64,000 bases of DNA from Pelotomaculum terephthalicicum JT. Lineage in GTDB: Bacteria > Bacillota > Desulfotomaculia > Desulfotomaculales > Pelotomaculaceae. Shown piece after piece: positions 24,980-33,102 of the stretch. How positions within the stretch are numbered: position 1 is the first letter of the stretch; the number at the start of each line of letters is the position of its first letter. The notes under the pieces were generated by a model. It ran no database searches. It saw only the letters and a list, made by a program, of their open reading frames with translations, and had not been told where the DNA came from. Made by a program: the position numbers and the translations under genes. Where the stretch lies: positions 83,664 to 147,663 of the forward strand of contig NZ_JAKNBL010000005.1 in the NCBI RefSeq assembly GCF_022410535.1, given 5' to 3'.

Positions 24980-26108
24980 TTAAACCTCCATAAATTCATT
25001 TTTTGCGTTTGATAAACTCATCGCCGGTCGATTATCCGTGACTGAAACCAGGGTCGGTTTGCCGGGCGGCTTTATAACCAGTCCGCCAAGAATTTCATTG
25101 AACTTGGATTTGCCCATCAGCTTTTCCATCTCAGTAATGGTGATAAGGCTCCGCTTATAGATGTCACGGTATCCAGCAGCTTTTGCCGCTTCGGCTACGG
25201 CCTTCTCATCGCTATATTTCCCGGACGGAGCGCCCCTCGACTACCTTGAAGCCGGGCCATTCCTTGCCATGGTTCACAGCGGCGTCTGTGGCATAGGCAA
25301 TAATCTCATTTGCCCAACTGGTCAGGTCGCCGATCAAATTGAGAACCTCGCCAATTTCCTCATCGGAAAGCAAGGGAGGAAGGGCAAACTCAAAGGCCGC
25401 CAGTTTAAGCTTGGCTTCGGCTCTGGCTCGACACTTTACTGCAGCCCGGCAGAACTGACAGTGTTCACCCGGGGCGTACTCGCCCTCACCTTTAAAAGCC
25501 AACTCGGCGGTGGGTATCAGTGTTTCCTCCGCCCATTGATAAAGCGATTCTTTAAATACCGTGTAGGTGCTGACATTCTCCCGGCGCGGCTGGAAAATGG
25601 TCATGGCCACTGTGCTGATGTCATATATCCCGTCAAACAACTCCAGGGCACCAAGTGCATACAGCTTCATCTGGGGATTGTCCTTGGCATTCACCAGAAC
25701 GCCCTGCCCATACTTAAAATCGATAACATGGAGTGTACCGTCGCCGATAATAACGCAGTCGCCGGTACCGAAGCCATCCGGAACATACCTGGAAAAATCC
25801 AGCCTCTGCTCAATCAGCACCAACGGGTCGTTGCAGGTCAACTTTATCTGGGCGATGGTTTCAAGAACAAAATCCACATAAGCGCCGGTGTGGGCGTCCA
25901 TTTCGTCGCATTCGTACTTGGAGATTGGCTTCTTCGAGCGCATTTTTAGTGCCCGGCGCAGTTTGTGTTCAGCGAGGGCATGAGCTGCGGTACCCTCAGC
26001 AGCGGCTTCGCTTTCACTCTCATCAAACTCCAGTTCCAGCCTGGCTGATGGAGTACAGTTCATCCAGCGGTGCGCTCCGGAAGCGGAGAGAATAGCGTGT
26101 TTGCTCAT
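24980..26108 (-). pseudogene. DUF2800 PD-(D/E)XK nuclease, broken by a one-base insertion
   Basis: The frame from 26,108 (MSKHAILSASGAHRWMNCTP) codes for a Cas4/RecB-like nuclease: 'GTAAHALAEHKLRRAL', 'DGFGTGDCVIIGDGTLHVIDFKYG' (D-x-K active site), and cysteines 'CQFCRAAVKCR'. It stops early at 25,212 after 'VVEGRSVREI'. In another frame the family's C-terminus continues: KYSDEKAVAEAAKAAGY, then TEMEKLMGKSKFNEILGGLV and KPPGKPTLVSVTDNRPA, ending at 24,980. Removing one G from the GGG near 25,220 restores one frame of about 375 aa. Loss of about 75 C-terminal residues leaves the catalytic core. Confidence 0.82.
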
Positions 26109-26428
26109 TTCAGCCCCTCCGCATCCGCGAGAAGTGCGGGATAATTTGCCGGGTCAATTTCACTGAGCCTTGATGCACCGTGCTTCTCCAACAGTGCTCG
26201 GACCTCAGCGGTAAAGCCGTCATGGCTTTTCGCAGCCAGCACAGCCCGGACCTGCTCAAGCGTGACCGCTTTGGTTTCAGACTTTTCTTCCTTTTTGACA
26301 GTTGGTGCTTCCGGCTTCAAAGCCCCGCTAGGCTCACCATCCGCCATTGTCTCTGCTACAGCCCAAATGCTGTCTGCCAGATTTTTTAGGTTAGCCGCTA
26401 CATCCAGCAATAGCTTGGTTTTGCTCAT
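26105..26428 (-). CDS. Small phage early protein of unknown function
   Basis: 107 aa from the ATG at 26,428 (MSKTKLLLDVAANLKNLADS), preceded by GAGGAGGGGGG. The N-terminal helix, a low-complexity linker with Pro/Lys/Glu, then 'VTLEQVRAVLAAKSHDGFTAEVRALLEKHGASRLSEIDPANYPALL'. This C-terminal half recurs in Clostridia phages and is sometimes misnamed rRNA biogenesis protein rrp5. Placed directly before DUF2800, it may assist recombination (inference from position). Overlaps DUF2800 by 4 nt. Confidence 0.7.
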   Translation of the reverse strand: MSKTKLLLDVAANLKNLADSIWAVAETMADGEPSGALKPEAPTVKKEEKSETKAVTLEQVRAVLAAKSHDGFTAEVRALLEKHGASRLSEIDPANYPALLADAEGLK

Positions 26429-26615
26429 GGCTATCACCCCCCTCCTCAATAATTGAAAGCGCTCTCACACTGTCGCCTGGGACAATGACTGTCAGCCTTT
26501 GCTTGTCACCAAGCAGGAGACGCAGCAGTCTCTCGCGCACGGTGACACGGCGACAGCCAACTATTCCGCCGCCCTGTGGTTCCTTTGAAACACTAATTCT
26601 AAGCGTGTGCTTCAT
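26391..26615 (-). CDS. Small basic phage protein, MKHTLRIS family
   Basis: 74 aa from the ATG at 26,615, AAGGTGA just upstream. 'MKHTLRISVSKEPQGGGIVGCRRVTVRERLLRLLLGDKQRLTVIVPGDSVRALSI' is a recurrent uncharacterised protein of Clostridia prophages. It overlaps the next gene by 38 nt. Its leader (26,629-26,693) is the second copy of the conserved element found before the antirepressor, so the two genes may share control. Confidence 0.68.
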   Translation of the reverse strand: MKHTLRISVSKEPQGGGIVGCRRVTVRERLLRLLLGDKQRLTVIVPGDSVRALSIIEEGGDSHEQNQAIAGCSG

Positions 26616-26628
26616 TCGGATCACCTTG

Positions 26629-26693
26629 CCTTTCCGAAGGCTGATTTCTTGTGCCTTCTGCCTTATGCCACCTGCGGAAGATGAATCGGACGG
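26629..26693 (-). promoter_or_regulatory. Conserved structured leader, copy B
   Basis: Same ordered blocks as copy A: CCGTCCGATTC (26,693-26,683), GGTGGC, ATA, GAAGGC and AGCCTTCGGAAAGG (26,642-26,629). The intervening bases differ, and the GAAGGC/GCCTTC hairpin is kept. It fills the gap between the sigma-like gene stop and the start at 26,615. Confidence 0.6.
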
Positions 26694-26696
26694 TTA

Positions 26697-27080
26697 CTAT
26701 AACATTTTTTTGAGTTTGTTCTTTGCTCGGTTTACGGCGTGGCGTATAGCGGACTCGTCCACGCCTTCCAGTGCAGCAAGTTCTGTGTATTTCCAACCTT
26801 CCAGACAGGTTTTACGGATAAGGTACTGCTGTCGCTCGGTCAGGTGGGACATAGCGCGGCTAACAGTTTCTGAAGCTATAAGGTCGGCAAGCAAGTCCGT
26901 TCCATCGTCAAAGAACCGCTTGTCCTCATAGGTGAAACTCTCAAGGGAAGTGTGGCGGCGGGTTTCCCGCCGTTCATTTTTCTTTTCTTCTTCTACAGAA
27001 CTGAGATAGAAGGTACCGACTTCGTCAGAAACCTCCAATTCGATGATTCTGCCATCGGCATCTTTGTAATTTATTAACAT
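26697..27080 (-). CDS. Sigma-70-like phage regulator
   Basis: 127 aa. N-terminal 45 residues: short strands and 'VEEEKKNERRETRRHTSLESFTYED'. Residues about 65-127: 'IASETVSRAMSHLTERQQYLIRKTCLEGWKYTELAALEGVDESAIRHAVNRAKNKLKKML', a sigma-70 region 4 helix-turn-helix. Such proteins lie at the head of the early operon of Clostridia phages and likely direct transcription. Its start follows GGAGGAAAAAG, with a hairpin (27,093-27,123) immediately before the ribosome site. Confidence 0.82.
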   Translation of the reverse strand: MLINYKDADGRIIELEVSDEVGTFYLSSVEEEKKNERRETRRHTSLESFTYEDKRFFDDGTDLLADLIASETVSRAMSHLTERQQYLIRKTCLEGWKYTELAALEGVDESAIRHAVNRAKNKLKKML

Positions 27081-27092
27081 CTTTTTCCTCCT

Positions 27093-27123
27093 GCGATTTT
27101 CAAAAGTTGGCTTGAAAATCCGC
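27093..27123 (-). promoter_or_regulatory. Hairpin abutting the ribosome site of the sigma-like gene
   Basis: Plus-strand GCGATTTTCAA / TTGAAAATCCGC, an 8-10 bp stem with an 8-nt loop, ending 4 bases before the AGGAGG site. No T run follows, so it may control translation or mRNA stability. Confidence 0.5.
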
Positions 27124-27153
27124 AGGGGGCCGATGTCTCAAATCCGTAGAAAC

Positions 27154-27204
27154 AAAACGAGACGGGCGGCGACACCATTGGTTGGTGCCATCCTGCCCGT
27201 CTCG
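27154..27204 (-). terminator. Long stem-loop, probable terminator/attenuator
   Basis: Ten-pair stem CGAGACGGGC (27,158-27,167) / GCCCGTCTCG (27,195-27,204), with an inner imperfect GGC-CACC/GGTG-CC hairpin. On the minus strand it is followed by TTTTGTTT. It lies between the 49-aa gene and the sigma-like gene, so it can attenuate the early operon. Confidence 0.7.
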
Positions 27205-27242
27205 CGGTTCTGCGGATTCTCGTTATTGACTTGTGTTTGCGG

Positions 27243-27392
27243 TTATGCTACTTCTGTATTTATGATCTCTGCTGTTCCATCTGGTTTAATAAAAATCAGC
27301 GTCTTGCAACCTTTGTGGACAATTTCTACGACGCCAGCTCTTTCATCCAGGCGACAGACCAGCTTGCCGCGAGCGTTTCGGATGTCTCGCAT
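27243..27392 (-). CDS. 49-aa conserved phage-associated protein
   Basis: ATG at 27,392 with AAAGGAGA about 8 nt upstream. Sequence starts MRDIRNARGKLVCRLDERAG and continues VVEIVHKGCKTLIFIKPDG to TEVA. It alternates strands and turns like a tiny beta barrel. Similar 50-residue proteins occur in Clostridia prophages and conjugative elements, function unknown. It is the first gene of the early operon. Confidence 0.7.
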   Translation of the reverse strand: MRDIRNARGKLVCRLDERAGVVEIVHKGCKTLIFIKPDGTAEIINTEVA

Positions 27393-27491
27393 CTCGACGC
27401 ATCTCCTTTCCTCCGGTTATAAAGAAATGTTCTATGGCCTTTGCGAACTCATTTCTTAAGGCAAGTTTAATCAAAAAAAAGACTGCCGTGG

Positions 27492-27508
27492 CGGACACCT
27501 CATGTCCG
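27492..27508. repeat. Palindrome CGGACA-N5-TGTCCG, copy 1
   Basis: Plus-strand CGGACA-cctca-TGTCCG (27,492-27,508). The same palindrome with spacer TCACG is at 27,622-27,638. Copy 1 lies about 100 bp before the first early gene and next to an A8 tract, so it could be an operator for the HTH regulator encoded at 27,656 (inference). Copy 2 doubles as a terminator stem. Confidence 0.45.
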
Positions 27509-27552
27509 CAAATCAAGGCATTAATATAGGGATTCTGCTTGGTAATTGGCAT

Positions 27553-27597
27553 AAAAAAAGGCCATACACAACCCTTTTATTGGGTTCATGTATGGCC
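27553..27597 (-). terminator. Strong terminator downstream of the ImmA/IrrE gene
   Basis: Minus-strand GGCCATACA-t-GAACCC with GGGTT-g-TGTATGGCC, about 14 pairs, followed by seven T. It separates the accessory island from the phage early operon. Confidence 0.9.
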
Positions 27598-27614
27598 CAT
27601 CATATTTGATAAAT

Positions 27615-27638
27615 AAAAAACCGGACATCACGTGTCCG
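27615..27638 (-). terminator. First terminator after the ImmA/IrrE gene
   Basis: Minus-strand CGGACA-CGTGA-TGTCCG, then GGTTTTTT. Begins 18 bp after the stop at 27,656 and is tandem with the stronger one at 27,553. Palindrome shared with 27,492. Confidence 0.72.
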
Positions 27639-27655
27639 TTAGGCAAAGATATTTT

Positions 27656-29527
27656 TTATAACGGGTCGGCCCCGTGCTTTTGTAAAAAAGATCTGATTTC
27701 ATCCATTGATTGGGGATAAAGGTGGGTCAGAACAAACCTATACCATTGATGGCTTTGATCGTTGTTGTTTAGCGAAAACGGAGACTTATCAATTATATGG
27801 TTGCTTATTTCCGGCGGCAGATGCAACCCCAGGCAAATTAGAATTACTGAATTAATAGAGCCGCCCGGCTCTTCGCCATTAAAAATCCGCCTTATAGTAC
27901 GTTCACTAAGCATTGTTCTTGCTTCTAATTCCTTAAAAGTTACCTTTCTCCAATCCTTCACCATTTTGAGAGAACCCGTAAAACTATTTGGCAATTCATT
28001 ATAAATACGTGCGTTTTCCGCCAATTCATTAGCCAATAGTTTTGCTTTATTCTCTTGAGAGGCGAACTGATAGCCTTTCCCATATACTATGTCAAAACTG
28101 ATGGTTGAGGTTTCGTCCCTGTTTAGGAAACACTCGCTGTGGTATCTTTCTGCGCAGCCAGCCCTGACTGATAGATCAAATACCAAACAGCACTCGTCCA
28201 TATGGGTTCTAGCATAATCAGTTAACCTGGTCTGCCCAAATATATCCTGCTCCAAATATTTTGGATGGTTTAAAACAAAATGTGCATCTACATATTGGTA
28301 ACTACCATCTTTTATAAGGGAGTTTAGCTCTTGGTTAATTAAACTCTGAATTGCCGCATCCACGGCGCTGATGGAAAATGTCTGGTTCCTTTGGAGCGCA
28401 CCCTTCTTAAATCTGTGGGGTTTAACGTAACGCCCGTCTATGTATATAAAGGCACCCATCGCCTCTTCATATCCAGCATCTATCATGCGAATTTTAGCCG
28501 CGGTACGTGATACACGGAAGAAGGCGGCAAGAGCGTCAATGACGGGTTCAATTACGTCTATCAGTTCAGAAGTGCCCAGTTCGTTGCGAAACTGTTTTAT
28601 AAGTTCAAACGCTTTGGTCTTAAACATGGCAAGGGGCATTTGAATTTTGGGGGCTAAGGAGTTGGCCTGCCATTCCATCCAGTCAGTGGCATCCCTGTTG
28701 TTGCCTTTCATACCACCGACCACTTGGCATTTAATGGTGCTGGCACTGTTATTATACAAACGCTCCAATTCAAAAGCTTTTCTGTGCTTGTCCCAGTGAA
28801 CGCACTCGTGTACGATAGTATTGTGCACGGTACCTATATTACGCAGGAAGTAAGCTTTGGGGTCGACAATAATTGTTCGTGCCTTTACTGGCGTAAATAC
28901 CATCTCATTCTTATCAGAGTCATATAATTCCGCTTCGCAATCATGAAAATATACCTGTCCAAAGATGGATAAATCCTCAGTAATATCCGTTATCTTAACT
29001 TCGAGGCCCATTCTCGCGGCCAGTTTTAGCGGTTCCACTGCAATGGGTGTTTTTAAAGTTTCCGGGTAATACCTGCTTAAAAAGTCATAGGCAACTGTCT
29101 CCAGTTCCTCTTTGCGGATATATGGAACCAGGGCGTCTGACATCGGTCTGGGCATCTTGTTCTTTTGGTTGTATATGCTAATACTGGCGATCTCAAAATC
29201 ATCCAGACTGCAAGCCAAGTCACCGGTGCAGCGCAATGAAAACCACTGGTTACACTGATCATAGTCATCATAATGATGATTACCTTCGGAAACTTCGATT
29301 TCCGCTTCTACAACGACATCAAACTCAATTCTCATGTCTGGAAGGTCATTAACTGAAACCAATTTGACTTCCAAATCTGCGAGAGAAACATTACCTATGT
29401 TCCGCACTTTGCGTAGTTTTAAATCTAAATTATCTGGTTTTTCTCCAATATATTCCTCTATGGCTGAATAAAATTCATTATAAAACCTGCTTGCGACATA
29501 ATCGGTAAAAGAACGATTGCCTGCCAT
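27656..29527 (-). CDS. ImmA/IrrE-type metallopeptidase fused to a helix-turn-helix
   Basis: 623 aa. The centre has the zinc peptidase motif 'NTIVHECVHWDKH' (HExxH) with a later acidic 'WMEWQANSLAPKIQMP', which is the ImmA/IrrE (COG2856) pattern. The last 100 residues include 'WRKVTFKELEARTMLSERTIRRIFNGEEPGG', an XRE-like helix-turn-helix. Residues 1-150 have no recognised domain. Phage and ICE ImmA proteases cleave repressors after damage. Here peptidase and DNA-binding parts share one chain, so it may be a self-regulating switch (inference). AT-rich compared with the phage genes. Two tandem terminators follow. Confidence 0.85.
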   Translation of the reverse strand: MAGNRSFTDYVASRFYNEFYSAIEEYIGEKPDNLDLKLRKVRNIGNVSLADLEVKLVSVNDLPDMRIEFDVVVEAEIEVSEGNHHYDDYDQCNQWFSLRCTGDLACSLDDFEIASISIYNQKNKMPRPMSDALVPYIRKEELETVAYDFLSRYYPETLKTPIAVEPLKLAARMGLEVKITDITEDLSIFGQVYFHDCEAELYDSDKNEMVFTPVKARTIIVDPKAYFLRNIGTVHNTIVHECVHWDKHRKAFELERLYNNSASTIKCQVVGGMKGNNRDATDWMEWQANSLAPKIQMPLAMFKTKAFELIKQFRNELGTSELIDVIEPVIDALAAFFRVSRTAAKIRMIDAGYEEAMGAFIYIDGRYVKPHRFKKGALQRNQTFSISAVDAAIQSLINQELNSLIKDGSYQYVDAHFVLNHPKYLEQDIFGQTRLTDYARTHMDECCLVFDLSVRAGCAERYHSECFLNRDETSTISFDIVYGKGYQFASQENKAKLLANELAENARIYNELPNSFTGSLKMVKDWRKVTFKELEARTMLSERTIRRIFNGEEPGGSINSVILICLGLHLPPEISNHIIDKSPFSLNNNDQSHQWYRFVLTHLYPQSMDEIRSFLQKHGADPL

Positions 29528-29676
29528 GACACAATCCCCTCACTAATAGAGCCTTCTATGCTGTAAATAATATGGTACAAGTAAATTTATTTGAATAAAC
29601 TGACCATCAAATCGCATAATTCTTTTAGGTAAATTATTTCTATCACTACAGCAGTAGATAAGATCTATATCAAATT

Positions 29677-30852
29677 CTATTTCAAAACCCAGCGACGTGA
29701 TCCTTTCCTAGTTTGTTTTCCTTCTTCATTCAAAAGCGAATCTAAGTATGTAAAATCAGCATCATCTTTATCAACCAGTTCATAGATAAATTGATTAAGT
29801 GTACCTGGAATCATTGACATTTGCATGATTAGAGGTCTTTCTCTGTCTTTTATTTGTATTATTTCTAATCGATGAGTATTATTATGGGGAAGGTCAACTA
29901 TAGGCCTTGTTGACTCGTGAGTAATGCTACCATCGATCCTGTCTCTGTAATAGAGTTCAATACTTTCAAATCCAGATAAAAAGGTTTTCATCACTTCAAC
30001 GGGGAATTGGACTTGAGTTTTTCTTGTTTCGGTGAGGATATCCATAACTAGATACTGTAATGTTTCATTTTTAATTTGACTCTCATTTCTTCTTGTGATA
30101 GCAGATTTAGATTCATTACCTCCATCGTCTTCAGTTACGCCTTTGTTTATTCCGGTTCTAGGGCCATGGATCGCACGAATTTTTCTTGAAATTTCAGGAC
30201 CTTTATTTATTGAATTTAGTGGGTGTGCGCTTCGTACTGAGGATCTTGCTTTTTTTACTTCACTACTGTTCTCGCCTATCTTATTAATAAGATCTTCGCC
30301 CTCTTGCGAAACTAAATTGATCAAATTGTCCTTTGTTAATGGTTCCAATGGAGTTGTATATTGATTCCAAACCCGTGTAAAATCTTGATATGTTTCCTGA
30401 CCTTTAGCTTCATTTTTTTTAAATGAAGCTTTCATGGAAAGTTCAAAGTTACCTAATAACCCACCTTCTGTGCTGTTGGCTGATCCGGTTAATATTACAC
30501 AGTCTTCATCATTTTCGAAGCAATATGCCTTGGGATGAAATATATAACTATTGCTGCCTGCAGTTAATATTCTAATATTCACATTATCTGGATATTTAAT
30601 TTGTAGACCTTTTAGAAATTCCAAAGCTTCCCTTGAGGTTATTCCTTGATCAATCCCAATAATCCAGTCAATGCTGTTTCCTTCACTAATGAATTTTGAT
30701 AAGGCCTCCTCAATCATTACAAGTCCTCCTAAAGTAACAAAAGCAGATAATAATCTAAAGGACTTGTATTTGTTCGAGCTTAGCAACTGATTATTTATAT
30801 CTTTATAGTGAGCTTCTTCACCTGCATACTGGGATACAAAAGTAACGTTCAT
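29677..30852 (-). CDS. PLD-family nuclease, probable restriction endonuclease
   Basis: 391 aa. Residues 1-140 form a single phospholipase D-like domain: 'HPKAY' gives H106-x-K108, followed by 'ILTGSANSTEGGLLGNFE' with N126 and E129/E136. One HKD motif implies a dimer sharing the active site, as in BfiI and NgoFVII restriction enzymes. A charged linker (about 195-250) leads to a C-terminal domain that could recognise DNA. It is on the same strand as the methyltransferases at 32.2-35.0 kb but is separated from them by an IS21 remnant. Ribosome site AAGGAGG before ATG 30,852. Confidence 0.78.
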   Translation of the reverse strand: MNVTFVSQYAGEEAHYKDINNQLLSSNKYKSFRLLSAFVTLGGLVMIEEALSKFISEGNSIDWIIGIDQGITSREALEFLKGLQIKYPDNVNIRILTAGSNSYIFHPKAYCFENDEDCVILTGSANSTEGGLLGNFELSMKASFKKNEAKGQETYQDFTRVWNQYTTPLEPLTKDNLINLVSQEGEDLINKIGENSSEVKKARSSVRSAHPLNSINKGPEISRKIRAIHGPRTGINKGVTEDDGGNESKSAITRRNESQIKNETLQYLVMDILTETRKTQVQFPVEVMKTFLSGFESIELYYRDRIDGSITHESTRPIVDLPHNNTHRLEIIQIKDRERPLIMQMSMIPGTLNQFIYELVDKDDADFTYLDSLLNEEGKQTRKGSRRWVLK

Positions 30853-31185
30853 AGTTTTTAGCCTCCTTAATTTAAAATTATTTATTTACACAGTTCTGTG
30901 ATAATCGTTTTAATCCTTCAAATTTAACCCATTTGTATGAAAGGCGAAAATAATTAGAGAACTCGCAATATAAACATATATATAATGATAGTGCGTATTC
31001 CGGTACTGATAGGCCATTAGTTCCGGGATCGACCGGACACCCTTCCGGATTTCACCGACCAGCATTTCTGCATAAATTAGTATTTCTTTGAAAACCAATA
31101 ATGCAAAAATATAACAAATTAACTCGGATAGTGTGCTGTAATAATTATAGGTCTCACGGAGACTACGCTATTCGAGGAAGTTTTC
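30853..31185. other. Non-coding gap upstream of the PLD nuclease
   Basis: AT-rich. Contains a small palindrome CACAGTTCTGTG (30,890-30,901) 38 bp before the PLD start, a possible operator. A TTG-started minus frame (31,098-30,910) reads 'EILIYAEMLVGEIRKGVRSI' but lacks a ribosome site and is not called a gene. The left end of the IS21 remnant should lie near 31,130-31,180; no clear terminal repeat is seen. Confidence 0.4.
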
Positions 31186-31819
31186 ATGCAGAAAACAAGA
31201 GAAATCATGCGTCTCCATTTGGATGCAGGGCTGGGGCTGCCATTGCAAAAAGTCTTAGCATCTCTCACAGCGCGGTTAAAGATCACCTTATGAGAGCCGA
31301 GGATGCCGGGCTGTCCTGGCCATTACCAGAAGAGTACAACGATTGAGTATTGGAACAACTGCTCTTTCCCTGGAAATCCAATATCGCCCGATCAGGACCA
31401 AAACCTGATTTCGATCACATCCACAAAGAACTAAGTCGCAAAGGGAGTAACTATTCAATACAGCCACTTCTGCGAATTGTACCATAAGTGGCGGCAGGAC
31501 CTGGATAATATCAATACGCCGAATTCATAAGGCTGGAGAGAAATTGTTTGTTGACTGGGCAGGACAGACTATACCCGTTGTTGAAAAAAAAACAGGGGAA
31601 ACCCGCCCGGCATACCTATTCGTAGCGATTCTCAGCGCCAGTAATTACACCTATGCTGAGGTCAGTATGTCAATGGACTTGTCCAGTCGGATCAACGCAC
31701 ACTGCAGAAGCGCTATATCAACTGGTCGGCTTCCACCCGGAACAAGTGGTCGATCATTTTCGGATTTGATGGCCAATTGTTGTGGAATACGCAATGATAG
31801 TATTGCAATTATATTTTAA
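31186..31819 (+). pseudogene. IS21-family transposase istA remnant
   Basis: Starts MQKTREIMRLHLDAGLGLP, shifts frame to IAKSLSISHSAVKDHLMRAE and then 'DAGLSWPLPEEYND', hits a stop, continues as LEQLLFPWKSNIARSGPKPD and 'FDHIHKELSRKGVT', and after further lesions gives 'LFVDWAGQTIPVVEKKTGE' and 'PAYLFVAILSASNYTYAEVS'. These are successive blocks of IS21 IstA: the N-terminal HTH and the start of the DDE catalytic core. The remainder of istA and all of istB are absent. Multiple frameshifts show it is long dead. Confidence 0.85.
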
Positions 31820-32229
31820 TTAAGGAAAGGCATAGGATCAACAAATCGAAAAAGATTGTCCATATACGGTTTTGTGTACTCAACAATAAAAATCTTAGAG
31901 GAGGTTAATAAATGACCCCCTCTTGCGGTTTGACCCTCTTAATTTAGACTATATATCTTCATAAATATGATATTGCTGGCTTGAATCCTTATGATTTTGT
32001 TTAACTTGTAGCTTTCTGCTGATAGTGTGATAGAACCACCCGAAACTGCACTTGCACTGACATGTTAAGCGATTCTTTGACTCACGCTATTGAGCACCCG
32101 TCTATAACCACACTGGAGACAGGTAGCGTATTCGCGCACTGTTTTCGTTTCAATTTTCGCCCCTCCATTCCCAGCATACTAGGTTAAAACCATATGCCCA
32201 ATCCAGATGAGAGGCTAATTAGCGTATGT
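31820..32229. other. Non-coding debris between IS21 remnant and methyltransferase
   Basis: No supportable gene. A short minus-strand frame near 32,080-32,160 reads 'REYATCLQCGYRRVLNS', zinc-ribbon-like, without a start. The block 'gaggaggttaataaatgacc' near 31,900 looks like an abandoned translation start. Probably IS or gene debris. Confidence 0.4.
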
Positions 32230-33102
32230 CTATCGTGGCTCATTGCGAAATAAATCAAAATAAGATGGCGCTTTTGAATTTTTCTTTTTTGGATCCGGTT
32301 TTTGTACAATTATTATATATTCATTTACATTTTTGAATAAAAAGTTCGGAGGATAAGGATAACTTCCAAAAATCGGCCTCTGCGAATTAGCTGATCCCCA
32401 TTTCCCACCGGTACCGTTTTTATTCCAAATGATTTGATTGACTAAAGAAAAACCTTTTTGCTGAGCAATTTTTGTCAAGTCTGAAGCAATCGGTATTGTA
32501 ACTAGTCCATATTCCTTAGTATTTTGATTCACATTAGCAGTAACAATACAGAGTTTACGACCGGGCATCAACACTCTATAACAATTTGAGATTACAGTTT
32601 CCATATAATTCAAGAAATCATCATAGAATTTAATACTACCTATATTTCCTTCATAATCTCCATAATCAGCTTTATTCCAATAGGGAGGAGATGTTACCAC
32701 TACCCCAATACTGTTATCCGGGATGTAATCCATATTTAGGCAGGTATCGTTAATAAGAGAAATATCTCCTTCACTTAAAACAATATTGTTTGTATTCGCA
32801 AATTCTATTATTTGTTCATATGACAACTGTAAGTATTCGCTATTTACTTCTATGCCTACGTAACGACGGCCATTAATTATTGCAGATTTACCAGTTGTCC
32901 CCATCCCTGAAAAGGGGTCTAATACTGTTTCGCCATAGAAAGAAAACATTCGAATTAGTCTATGGGGAATTTCTAGAGGAAAAACTGCAGGATGAATTGG
33001 ATCGCTTACATTAGCAATGCTCCATACAGTTTTCGTCCATTCTTTCCATTCCTCTGTAGATATTATTGAAGCTTCCTTAACGTTATCTGGAATTTTCGCC
33101 AT
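32230..33102 (-). CDS. DNA methyltransferase, TSPPYW type (N4-cytosine or N6-adenine)
   Basis: 290 aa. Motif I 'LDPFSGMGTTGKSAI' at 61-75 and 'YVGIEVNSEY' precede motif IV 'TSPPYW' at 137-142. SPPYW is the usual N4-cytosine form. Between and after them are 'VLMPGRKLCIVTANV' and 'PYPPNFLFKNVNEYIIIVQKP'. Its start overlaps the upstream methyltransferase stop (TAATG), so the two are co-translated. With the AbrB-like regulator and the PLD nuclease it fits a type II restriction-modification locus with two methyltransferases, as known for BfiI. Confidence 0.88.
   Translation of the reverse strand: MAKIPDNVKEASIISTEEWKEWTKTVWSIANVSDPIHPAVFPLEIPHRLIRMFSFYGETVLDPFSGMGTTGKSAIINGRRYVGIEVNSEYLQLSYEQIIEFANTNNIVLSEGDISLINDTCLNMDYIPDNSIGVVVTSPPYWNKADYGDYEGNIGSIKFYDDFLNYMETVISNCYRVLMPGRKLCIVTANVNQNTKEYGLVTIPIASDLTKIAQQKGFSLVNQIIWNKNGTGGKWGSANSQRPIFGSYPYPPNFLFKNVNEYIIIVQKPDPKKKNSKAPSYFDLFRNEPR

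Noticed and set aside
27343..27552. 69-aa minus frame MPITKQNPYINALIC
   Set aside because: Overlaps the better supported 49-aa gene and operator-like palindrome, with no ribosome site.
30910..31098. 62-aa frame with EMLVGEIRKGVRSI
   Set aside because: TTG start without ribosome site, AT-rich low-complexity C-terminus; insufficient support.
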